Positions 5,482 through 11,995 of a DNA stretch of 45,113 bases are shown here, in pieces. This DNA is from a virus. Position 1 is the stretch's first letter. Each line of letters starts with the position of its first letter. The position numbers were made by a program, and so were the translations under genes. The notes beneath the pieces were generated by a model that did not search any database, was not told where the DNA came from, and saw only the letters and a list, made by a program, of their open reading frames with translations. The DNA lies in IMG/VR virus record IMGVR_UViG_3300045136_000520, positions 1 to 45,113 of that record, one strand, 5' to 3'.

Positions 5482-6167
5482 AGAGAGCAATGGATGGAGA
5501 ACTCTTCCTTCAGCCAGAAGTAATTGACGAGGCCATTCTCGTCTTCCCAACGGTCGGGAACACTACATCATGGGCACTAACAAGGTCAGAACTTGAGCGC
5601 CTTAAGCTGAGATTCCCTACGATAGACGTTCTCGCTGAGTGTAGGAAGCTGCTTGCGTGGGTTGAAGCAGACAAATCGAGGAGAAAAACAGCAAGGGGGA
5701 TGATGTCATTCCTTACAACTAACCTCGCACGGGCAACTGACAGGCAAAAAACAGCACCAACTGGCCCGATTGACCCCAAAAGGGCCCCAAAATTTGCTGT
5801 TGAGCAGCCAAAAATTGAGGTTCCAGAGGCCATAAACAGGATAAAGACGGCTCTTTTGCGGGCAGCGAGCAAGAAATCTTCGCATCCAGCTGCTGAAATC
5901 CTTCAAAAGGCCGCCCAAAAGCTCGATTCTCCCCCAAATCTCCCCCCAGCAGACCTCCAGGAGTGGCTTTTCAAACTCGAAGACGCCATGTATCGCAAGG
6001 TGTTTGAAATTCTAACCGACGAAGAGAAGAAGTCAATGGTGGAGTATGTGCAGGAAAAGTTTGTACACACTGAAGTTAAAAGCCATGAGCAACTCCCGTG
6101 GCCCCTAAAGAAGGAGCTCATACGGGATGCGCTCGGTATACCAGTGTTCTACCTACTTTGGAGGTAA
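5478..6167 (+). CDS. Putative phage replication-associated protein (229 aa)
   Basis: Residues about 20-80 carry a pattern familiar from the C-terminal part of many phage replisome-organiser proteins: FPTVG, a Trp-x-Leu-Thr motif, then FPTIDV, a Trp, and a basic RRKTARGM followed by a helix. In those proteins it follows a DNA-binding winged helix; here it is at the N-terminus, followed by a Pro/Ala-rich linker (90-150) and a helical C-terminal domain. A role in recruiting host helicase to the nearby candidate origin is plausible. GTG at 5478 overlaps the previous stop (GTGA); ATG at 5490 is the alternative start. Confidence 0.6.
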   Translation: MKRAMDGELFLQPEVIDEAILVFPTVGNTTSWALTRSELERLKLRFPTIDVLAECRKLLAWVEADKSRRKTARGMMSFLTTNLARATDRQKTAPTGPIDPKRAPKFAVEQPKIEVPEAINRIKTALLRAASKKSSHPAAEILQKAAQKLDSPPNLPPADLQEWLFKLEDAMYRKVFEILTDEEKKSMVEYVQEKFVHTEVKSHEQLPWPLKKELIRDALGIPVFYLLWR

Positions 6168-6168
6168 T

Positions 6169-6432
6169 ATGGGTGAAAGCTTAGGACATTTACTATCGCA
6201 GGCAAGGAACGCCTTAGGTCTGAGCCAATCTGACCTTGCCTCTCTGCTTGGTGTGGCCAAATCGGCCATTTACGCTTGGGAGCATGACAAATACAAGCCT
6301 GCCACTGGAAAAATGGTTCTAATTTTGTGTTACTTGCAGCAAGTTAGGGAGCATGAGCTGGCAAAGGAGCTTGGTAGCAGGTATAAGGAGCTTTCCAAAG
6401 AAGATAAAAGCAAAAAAAGGAGGGGACAATGA
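6169..6432 (+). CDS. Xre/Cro-type helix-turn-helix regulator (87 aa)
   Basis: A canonical Xre helix-turn-helix spans residues about 6-45: a helix ending in GLSQSDLASLLGV, a turn, and a recognition helix AKSAIYAWEHD, followed by KPATGKM. The C-terminal 25 residues are highly charged. GGAGG precedes ATG 6169 by 4 nt. It is short, DNA-binding only and in the early operon, resembling Cro-class proteins, so it may bind the GTTGCA palindromes at 4174 and 4336 that flank the operon's promoter (inference). Confidence 0.85.
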   Translation: MGESLGHLLSQARNALGLSQSDLASLLGVAKSAIYAWEHDKYKPATGKMVLILCYLQQVREHELAKELGSRYKELSKEDKSKKRRGQ

Positions 6433-6653
6433 AAAGCGGCTGTGTTTACTGTGGAGCTAGTGGCGAAGGCGATTTGCTTGATGAAATTAAGAGGCTTGTG
6501 AATTGTAACAATTGCGTTTCGGATATTCATTCCAAAGGCAACTGGACGGGTGATGGGTTTGCAGCCATAAAGCGCCTTGTGGAGCGGTTTGGCATTGAGG
6601 CCGTGAATGAGGCTTGGAAAAAGGAAATGGCGGAAAGAAAAAAGAGCCTGTAA
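6429..6653 (+). CDS. Zinc-finger-like small protein (74 aa)
   Basis: ATG overlaps the preceding stop (ATGA) behind AGGAGGGGACA. Two Cys pairs (CVYC at 5-8 and CNNC at about 26-29) form a likely four-cysteine zinc site; the C-terminal half is a helix rich in Ala, Glu and Lys. Small phage zinc-finger proteins of this size often regulate transcription or replication, but the target is unknown. Confidence 0.65.
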   Translation: MKSGCVYCGASGEGDLLDEIKRLVNCNNCVSDIHSKGNWTGDGFAAIKRLVERFGIEAVNEAWKKEMAERKKSL

Positions 6654-6667
6654 AAAGGAGGGTATCC

Positions 6668-7003
6668 ATGAACAACGAAGCTAATCCGATTCGTAAACCA
6701 AGTTTCGACAAACTCTGCGCCGGTGTGGCGAAAATGCTCTCAGAACGTAAGAGGTCCTACTGTTCCCCAAATTATGTGGCCTTGACGTATCGTCTTATCA
6801 AATCGTTTATTTCTGAAATGATTGCACGCTCAGAGTTCAGCCCGAGCGATACAGAAGTCATGGCACTTGATATGATTGCACTGAAGATAGCGCGTGTAAT
6901 TTTCTCAAGCCCAGAAAAAAGAATGGATTCATGGAGGGACATAGCTGGGTATGCTATACTGGCCCTGGAGAGCTTAGGAGATGGCGATGATGGAAATACA
7001 TAA
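6668..7003 (+). CDS. Helical hypothetical protein (111 aa)
   Basis: ATG at 6668 with AAAGGAGGG upstream; earlier starts fall inside the previous gene. Mostly alpha-helical, with no motif I can assign. The final 17 bp overlap the next gene, consistent with a compact early operon. Confidence 0.65.
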   Translation: MNNEANPIRKPSFDKLCAGVAKMLSERKRSYCSPNYVALTYRLIKSFISEMIARSEFSPSDTEVMALDMIALKIARVIFSSPEKRMDSWRDIAGYAILALESLGDGDDGNT

Positions 7004-7199
7004 GGAACAATTCACGATTGACACAACGATTGGGCTCTCTGATGAGGAAATCCGAGCGAAAGCCGAAGACTGCTACTCGAAAGACCACGATTTTGTGATG
7101 TGGTCGTTTGCTGAGTATGGGATTTCTGCGCTCATATGCACGGACTGCAAAATCTGCCTGCTCGGGCCTATGTTCTTGGAACAAATCAAGGGGAACTGA
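6987..7199 (+). CDS. Hypothetical protein (70 aa)
   Basis: Three in-frame ATGs (6981, 6987, 6990) follow TAGGAG; 6987 or 6990 give workable spacing. Acidic N-terminal half, then a CTDCKIC motif near residue 52 that may bind metal. Family not recognised. Confidence 0.6.
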   Translation: MMEIHKEQFTIDTTIGLSDEEIRAKAEDCYSKDHDFVMWSFAEYGISALICTDCKICLLGPMFLEQIKGN

Positions 7200-7200
7200 C

Positions 7201-7395
7201 ATGCCGTGGAAGGTGGTTAAGCGTGGCTCAAAGTACCTGGTTGTGAACGAGCTTAATGGACATGTGAAGGGGACACATGAAACGCGAAAGCAGGCTGTAC
7301 AACAGCTCAGGGCTCTCTACGCAAACGTCCCAGAAGCCAGAACCAAAACCACTCCAGCTAGGAAGCCTAAAGGAAAACATGGAGTGCCTCGCTAA
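7201..7395 (+). CDS. Small conserved phage protein, MPWKVVKRG type (64 aa)
   Basis: The N-terminal pattern (Pro-Trp-Lys-Val-Val, then a Gly/Ser/Lys turn, a beta strand and a THETRKQA...LRALYAN helix) is that of a small uncharacterised protein I know from many phages. Its role has not been established. AAGGGGA precedes the ATG by 7 nt. The basic, Lys/Pro-rich tail suggests nucleic-acid contact. It is the last gene of the rightward early operon and faces the leftward cassette across 12 bp. Confidence 0.7.
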   Translation: MPWKVVKRGSKYLVVNELNGHVKGTHETRKQAVQQLRALYANVPEARTKTTPARKPKGKHGVPR

Positions 7396-7407
7396 ATAAG
7401 CGCTCGT

Positions 7408-7896
7408 TCATTCCTTTAAGCGCTCGCGCTCATAAATGAGCGGAGCAACACAAATGAGCAGGACGTTCACCGAGACCTTTGCGGAGCTCTCTGCGCTAGG
7501 AGCGTGTTTCATTCCGGCAATGTGTGCGGCCTCATGAACCAGGTAGGTGGCCCTTTCGTATCTTGAAGGCTTGCTCCAGTATAACGGGCAGAGAACGATG
7601 GCCTTCATACCAATCGGGACGAAGGCCACAAGCCCCTCAGTCTGGCACGCGCGTGCCTTTTCCCCATTCACGATTGGCGTTGTGTCAAGGGCTTTGATGA
7701 GCCCATCCTTCGTAACGCCAAGTGAGCTCGCACAGAATGTTGTGTGCGCAGCCTCCCTGGCAAGGCGCAAATCCCAGACAAGAGATATTTGCTTCGAGCG
7801 ATCAAAACCGATGAGCTGAGGGTGGTTTTCGTTGGTGCAGTTTCGGCTAGCCCCTAGCGAGGCGAAAATGAAAACGGCGAGAAGACCACGCTTCAC
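7408..7896 (-). CDS. Exported metzincin-like protein, HExxHxxGxxH (162 aa)
   Basis: N-terminal signal peptide (basic start, hydrophobic 4-15, small residues after), then a soluble domain with HEAAHIAGMKH at 121-131, the zinc-binding signature of metzincin peptidases. Four or five Cys residues after the signal could form disulfides, consistent with the cell envelope. No lipobox is convincing. The domain is short for a metzincin, and a methionine turn is not clear, so catalysis is unproven. GTG at 7896 overlaps the stop of the phosphoesterase gene (GTGTGA). Possible jobs: envelope modification, superinfection defence or help in lysis. Confidence 0.6.
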   Translation of the reverse strand: MKRGLLAVFIFASLGASRNCTNENHPQLIGFDRSKQISLVWDLRLAREAAHTTFCASSLGVTKDGLIKALDTTPIVNGEKARACQTEGLVAFVPIGMKAIVLCPLYWSKPSRYERATYLVHEAAHIAGMKHAPSAESSAKVSVNVLLICVAPLIYERERLKE

Positions 7897-8747
7897 ACTG
7901 TGACCTGCACATCAAGTCCTAGCTCTCTTCCCCCACCCCATCTTGTGCGCCGAACCCGCACCTGAATAAGTGGTGGTACGGACGGCTGACGCGGATATCC
8001 ACGCCTCTCTGTGTAGTGTACCCCATCGGATAGGTTCGGGTCAACGAAGGAGGAGCAGTTCACCAGGTACACCTTCCTGTCTCTCACCACCGTCTTCCCA
8101 GCCTTCTTGCATATCTCTGTACGAAGCTCTGTGTCAACACGCGAGGCGTGGTTGTGCCCAAACACGGCCACATCCCATCCCCAAAGGTGGTCAAACCACT
8201 CGCGGGCACCTATGTACCCCTTAGCGTATTTCCCACCCCACGCCCCATGGTGGTAGGCGATGATAAATGGAACTCCGTAGTAGTTCGGCTCTAGTTTGAT
8301 GAAATACCTAAAGAATCCAGAGTAACCACCGTTCGCGCATCCGAGTGCTCTGGCGAGGAATTCTGTCACGTCAATCCCAAACCGCTTCTCAATCTCATCT
8401 TCGTGATTCCCCCTCCCGATGAGGTCGAACTGTACGTTCAGCCCCTTGAAGAGCTCGATGGCCCTCTCGATTGAGGCCATGAGGAAATCATCCCTTGTCG
8501 CTATATCCTGGGGGCGGACTGACGGTTTGAATCGCTTTAGATCGCCTGGGAGAACAAGATCGCACGCATCGCCTATCACCAGCACCCTGTGGTTCGGGAG
8601 AGAGTTGCGCTCAGCCATTATCCGTTTGAGCCTGTCGTAGTTGCACAGTGAGGAGTCTATGTGAACGTCGGAGAGGATGCTGACGTTGAGTGAGTCGCTG
8701 AGCCCTGAGAAGTCTATGTATTTTTCATGTATCTTTGGCTTGCTCAT
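7893..8747 (-). CDS. Calcineurin-like metallophosphoesterase (284 aa)
   Basis: All five metallophosphoesterase motifs are present in order: SDVH (D27, H29), GDACD (D60), GRGNHE (N114, H115), HH (166-167) and FGHNH (H198, H200). These bind two metal ions and hydrolyse phosphomono- or diesters; the substrate is unknown. The length is normal for a single-domain enzyme. The start at 8747 overlaps the upstream stop by 4 bp. A copy of its first five codons survives between the two paralogs upstream (9389-9403). Confidence 0.9.
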   Translation of the reverse strand: MSKPKIHEKYIDFSGLSDSLNVSILSDVHIDSSLCNYDRLKRIMAERNSLPNHRVLVIGDACDLVLPGDLKRFKPSVRPQDIATRDDFLMASIERAIELFKGLNVQFDLIGRGNHEDEIEKRFGIDVTEFLARALGCANGGYSGFFRYFIKLEPNYYGVPFIIAYHHGAWGGKYAKGYIGAREWFDHLWGWDVAVFGHNHASRVDTELRTEICKKAGKTVVRDRKVYLVNCSSFVDPNLSDGVHYTERRGYPRQPSVPPLIQVRVRRTRWGGGRELGLDVQVTV

Positions 8748-9352
8748 CGCCCTAGTCTGTACAACTCAAGCATTTGCCGTAGGTATTCCATAAGTTTTCG
8801 TGTTTGTTCCATATCTTCGTTCCCCGTGAACAGCTTATTTGCGGCCCCTCGAATGAGAGCCGCTTCGCGAGGATCATCGGTGTGGAACTCTCTGGAGATG
8901 CCGTGTGGGCCTTCTACTTTCACATCCTGCGAGGTTGACATGGCGTCCCCGTAGTGAACGTTCACCCGCCCTCTTGTTTGCATCGCGTATAGGTCCGGCT
9001 GTGTCTCGAACCCGCCAATGAGTACCTGCGTCTGTGTTGGGCGCTGGTTCTTGAGCCGAATCCAGTTGTCAAGAGCAATGCGCTCGGCCTCGTTCCTCGG
9101 GATGTATTGGCCGGTGTATGGGTTTATCGTACCCTCCCCTTTAAGCATTTGACTAAGCATTTGAGTAAGTCCAGGAAATTGCGACATTGTTCTCATCTTC
9201 TCTTGCCTACTCCGTGCGTCTTCCTCTATTCGCTCTTGTGTCCGTCTTACACATTCTGGATCAAGTCTATCGCCGACGAAATTACAATGCTCGAAGAGAT
9301 GCGACATGATTTCTTGGTAGGACGTGGAGTATGTTGCGCCAATCCAGGGCAT
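8744..9352 (-). CDS. Tandem paralog B, function unknown (202 aa)
   Basis: GAGGGG lies upstream of the ATG at 9352. It shares with the 176-aa neighbour an N-terminal block (GATYSTSYQEIMSHLF, residues 5-20) and a nearly identical C-terminal half containing YGDAMSTSQDVKVEGPHG. The middle (about 20-95) differs, with an insertion here of Met/Gln-rich helix. No enzyme motif. The C-terminal block holds no obvious catalytic residues; a helical end suggests oligomerisation. Confidence 0.7.
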   Translation of the reverse strand: MPWIGATYSTSYQEIMSHLFEHCNFVGDRLDPECVRRTQERIEEDARSRQEKMRTMSQFPGLTQMLSQMLKGEGTINPYTGQYIPRNEAERIALDNWIRLKNQRPTQTQVLIGGFETQPDLYAMQTRGRVNVHYGDAMSTSQDVKVEGPHGISREFHTDDPREAALIRGAANKLFTGNEDMEQTRKLMEYLRQMLELYRLGR

Positions 9353-9370
9353 CAGCTGTCCCCCTCAGCG

Positions 9371-9403
9371 CTAATTATACGCCATTGTCTTTGGCTTACT
9401 CAT
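9371..9403 (-). pseudogene. 10-codon duplication scar, MSKPKTMAYN
   Basis: Read leftward, an ATG overlapping the stop of the 176-aa paralog opens a 10-codon frame. Its first five codons copy the start of the phosphoesterase gene (ATGAGTAAGCCAAAG versus ATGAGCAAGCCAAAG at 8747-8733). It then runs into ATGGCGTATAATTAGCG (9385-9369), a copy of 9963-9947 from the nuclease gene's 3' end. It marks the joint of a tandem duplication. Confidence 0.75.
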
Positions 9404-9930
9404 TTTCCTCGACGGTAGAGTTCAACCATTTGCCTGAGATACTCCATAAGCTTCCGCGTTTGCTCCATGTCTTCATTTCCGGTAAATAGACTCTCTGCTG
9501 CTCTATGAATGAAAGCTTTCTCACGAGGATCGTCGGTGTGAAACTCGCGGGAAATGCCGTGTGGGCCTTCTACTTTCACATCCTGCGAGGTTGACATCGC
9601 ATCTCCGTAATGAACGCTGACACGGCCCCTTGTCTTCATCGCGTAAAGGTCGGCTGGCTTCTCGAATGGTCCGAGAAGAATTTGCGTCTGGGTTGGGCGC
9701 TGCTCTTTCAGGCCTAGGTAGTTCTGGAGGGCAAGTTGTTCCGCCCCACTTGGCGCATCCATTCCGACAGCGCGCGCTCGCTTCGAGAGCCTATCGAAAA
9801 ACTCGATGGAATTCCTATTGCGCTGAATACAACTTTCCGAGACGCTACCGTCTGGTAGCCTGCAGTTGTCGAACAGGTGCGACATGATTTCTTGGTAGGA
9901 CGTTGAATATGTTGCACCAGACCAGGGCAT
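9400..9930 (-). CDS. Tandem paralog A, function unknown (176 aa)
   Basis: ATG at 9930 follows GGGGGAGAAGG and overlaps the previous stop by one base; a TTG three bases earlier is less likely because the paralog also begins Met-Pro-Trp. The N-terminal 20 residues and the C-terminal 95 match paralog B closely, at the DNA level too (around 9560-9600 versus 8905-8945). The length difference is exactly 26 codons. No domain recognised. Confidence 0.7.
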   Translation of the reverse strand: MPWSGATYSTSYQEIMSHLFDNCRLPDGSVSESCIQRNRNSIEFFDRLSKRARAVGMDAPSGAEQLALQNYLGLKEQRPTQTQILLGPFEKPADLYAMKTRGRVSVHYGDAMSTSQDVKVEGPHGISREFHTDDPREKAFIHRAAESLFTGNEDMEQTRKLMEYLRQMVELYRRGK

Positions 9931-10337
9931 CAACCTTCTCCCCCACCGCTAATTATACGCCATGCCAGTTGGGAGCTGAGCGATTCTCGCGGTGGTACGT
10001 CAACCACCTCACGTTGCTTGCCCCTGCCGGAAACCAGCAGAAACCTCGCCCATGGGATAGCTGACGCTGCAGCCTTGAGCTTCACAATCGCGTCCTCCCG
10101 CGCGTACCCACCCTTGCACTCGATGAACTGTACCTCCACATGCCCGTCCTTGCGAACCAGGGCACAGAAGTCAGGCTTATAGGTGCACGAAGAGCCAAGG
10201 GAGATTGTGAATGGCTCATAGCCCCACCAAAGGACCTCACCAGACCTTCTGAGGGCTTCGAGCTCAAGGGCGATATCCTGTTCTACCTTGCTTGCGTAAC
10301 TTGTCGTTGTCCGTATCATCCGCCGTCTACGGCCCAT
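9930..10337 (-). CDS. PD-(D/E)XK nuclease-like protein, DUF1064-type (135 aa)
   Basis: The core YKPDF (about 53-57), a strand, then FIECKG (about 71-76) and a Lys/Arg-rich helix, match the PD-(D/E)XK nuclease fold of the DUF1064 family, small phage endonuclease or resolvase-like proteins. The N-terminal SYASKVEQDIALELEAL helix supplies the usual glutamates. It would cut or resolve DNA, perhaps recombination intermediates. The start at 10337 or 10319 is uncertain (weak ribosome sites). It is divergent from the gene at 10354 with only 16 bp between. Confidence 0.75.
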   Translation of the reverse strand: MGRRRRMIRTTTSYASKVEQDIALELEALRRSGEVLWWGYEPFTISLGSSCTYKPDFCALVRKDGHVEVQFIECKGGYAREDAIVKLKAAASAIPWARFLLVSGRGKQREVVDVPPRESLSSQLAWRIISGGGEG

Positions 10338-10353
10338 AGCTTATGATAGCACT

Positions 10354-10674
10354 GTGAGACGCGATGCTGTCATCTCCAATCTTCAGAAGCTGGTAGACAG
10401 AACCCACGCAGCTAAGGACGGTTACATTCCTGTTTCAGCCGTCGGAAAGTACCTAGGGCTTCATCACCACAAGGTCGTCTCGCTGGCGAGGGGCATGGGC
10501 CTTCGCGTCCACTACGTAGAAAGGCACAAATCCTACACCGGACAGAAGCAGCGACATGCGTTCCTAAGATACGATGATGCCATTGTGCTTATTGAGACAT
10601 TCTCTAAAAGCGGCACTTCCAGTTTGACAAATCCAGACCCATGGACTATATTGAGTATCCGATGGGGGAAATGA
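10354..10674 (+). CDS. Putative DNA-binding protein (106 aa)
   Basis: GTG start at 10354, weak ribosome site. Residues about 24-50 (IPVSAVGKYLGLHHHKVVSL) read like a helix-turn-helix followed by a basic strand. It is the first gene of the late block before the packaging genes, so it could be a late-gene regulator or a packaging accessory. Neither is proven. Confidence 0.55.
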   Translation: MRRDAVISNLQKLVDRTHAAKDGYIPVSAVGKYLGLHHHKVVSLARGMGLRVHYVERHKSYTGQKQRHAFLRYDDAIVLIETFSKSGTSSLTNPDPWTILSIRWGK

Positions 10675-10686
10675 AAGGAGAGAGGA

Positions 10687-10887
10687 ATGGGGCACGACAC
10701 AATCGTTTTTCTAGCGTCCACATTAGTCATTATTGGCCTCGTTGGGGCCTATATCTTTTTTAAGGCCGACGTTGAGCGGCTTAGGTGTGCAAACTGCGGG
10801 AAGCCATTGAAGGCTAACGGGCACGCCATCTTTGATTTTGATAGATGCAACATCATTTGCCAGGACTGTTGGGAGATGGAGCCATGA
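10687..10887 (+). CDS. Membrane-anchored zinc-ribbon protein (66 aa)
   Basis: AAAGGAGAGAGGA precedes the ATG. A single transmembrane helix (about residues 5-25) is followed by a cytoplasm-facing ribbon with CANC (about 34-37) and CQDC (about 58-61). The four cysteines should hold one zinc. Role unknown; the stop overlaps the next start (ATGA). Confidence 0.7.
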   Translation: MGHDTIVFLASTLVIIGLVGAYIFFKADVERLRCANCGKPLKANGHAIFDFDRCNIICQDCWEMEP

Positions 10888-11351
10888 TTTTTGGGGTGCT
10901 CTTGCTTGCGGGGAATCTTGTTTATGGCCAGGGCGAACTGGCGGAGGTTCCAGCTCAGTTCCTCAACGTTAATTACGTTGACACGATCCGAGCTGGTTGC
11001 GGTCAGCAGGCTGAGTGCGGGCCTCCGTGGACCATTGAGGTCAGACTCTGGCCTGGAGAGGTTGTATGTTGGAATGATGGGGCGGCTCCAAAGTGCGCAA
11101 TTGCGGTTGGACCGATTTCCAAGGAGGCGCTCGTATTTTCGTTCTACACGTCGGGGGTCAAGATTCTTACTTGCATGGAGCCTGGGGTGAGACAACTACG
11201 GCTTGAGTGGGAGTCTCTCGGGAAGAAGCAGTCCATGCTTTATTGCTTAGTAACAGAGAGACTCCCTGACTATCTTCTCTGCCTTCAGCAGAGTAGAACG
11301 CCACAGCCGTTCCCTCTAAATGGTTGGTGTGCGCTATCATATAGGCAGTAG
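10884..11351 (+). CDS. Exported cysteine-rich protein (155 aa)
   Basis: Starts at ATG 10884, overlapping the previous stop. A short signal peptide (about residues 1-16, ending VYG) precedes a beta-rich domain with eight or so cysteines, likely disulfide-bonded in the periplasm or outside the cell. No family recognised. Together with the membrane zinc-ribbon gene before it, it forms an envelope-directed pair at the head of the late operon. Confidence 0.6.
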   Translation: MIFGVLLLAGNLVYGQGELAEVPAQFLNVNYVDTIRAGCGQQAECGPPWTIEVRLWPGEVVCWNDGAAPKCAIAVGPISKEALVFSFYTSGVKILTCMEPGVRQLRLEWESLGKKQSMLYCLVTERLPDYLLCLQQSRTPQPFPLNGWCALSYRQ

Positions 11352-11361
11352 GGGGTGAGTT

Positions 11362-11571
11362 ATGGCTAAAAAAAGAGGCAATCGAAAGAGTCCCGTGGGT
11401 GACGGGATGGTTTTTGAATCGCTCTCTGAGGCTGCGCGGGTTGCTCGCCACATCAGAGAGTCGAATCACGGAGCAAGAGTTCAGATACTTGCCCTGCGGA
11501 GTGAGGATGGTAAGGGAAGGTTCCAGGTTGTATCAAGCATTGGAGAGCATGGGGACAGAGATTCTTCCTAA
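11362..11571 (+). CDS. Small basic protein (69 aa)
   Basis: ATG 11362 behind GGGGGTGAG. The Lys/Arg-rich N-terminus is followed by a helix (SLSEAARVARHIRES) and two beta strands. No known family; the size and charge suit a nucleic-acid-binding accessory. It overlaps the next gene by 23 bp. Confidence 0.6.
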   Translation: MAKKRGNRKSPVGDGMVFESLSEAARVARHIRESNHGARVQILALRSEDGKGRFQVVSSIGEHGDRDSS

Positions 11572-11995
11572 GAAAGAGGACAAGACCTCGCAGGTCATCT
11601 CCACCGCCGCGCTAAGGATGGTACAGCACGGGGAAGACCCAGTTTCAGCTGTTTCTGCGGCGGCAAACATCGTTGGGGTGCGGGTCAATCCAGAGGAGTT
11701 TCTTCTCTACAACGTTGCAGAAATACAGTCACAGGCAGTCGCCCTAGTCCAAGAGCGCATGAAACAAGTCAAGCTGCTGCTGTCAGCGAAGCTGGCAGAA
11801 GCTCTTGGGGAACTTGGGCGGTCTGGCGCCATCCAGGAAGCGTTTGGCGAGCTTCTTGACGCCCTGCGCTCCTCAGATGAGAAGGCGCGTGAGCGGGCAG
11901 CAAGAGAAATTCGTGAACTAGCTGGGAAATATGCATCCGTTGAACGTGAGCAGCAGCAGCAAGCAAAGAGGATAACAGTCCACCTTGAGGAGTAA
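11549..11995 (+). CDS. Candidate terminase small subunit (148 aa)
   Basis: The start at 11549 is set by TTGGAGAGC just upstream. The protein is all-helical: an N-terminal region with STAALRMVQHG and AVSAAANIVGV that may form a DNA-binding bundle, a central Leu/Ala coiled coil, and a Glu/Arg/Gln-rich end. It ends 11 bp inside the terminase large-subunit gene, the usual place for the small subunit, which selects DNA and forms an oligomeric ring. The call rests on position and helical character, not sequence similarity. Confidence 0.5.
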   Translation: MGTEILPKKEDKTSQVISTAALRMVQHGEDPVSAVSAAANIVGVRVNPEEFLLYNVAEIQSQAVALVQERMKQVKLLLSAKLAEALGELGRSGAIQEAFGELLDALRSSDEKARERAAREIRELAGKYASVEREQQQQAKRITVHLEE

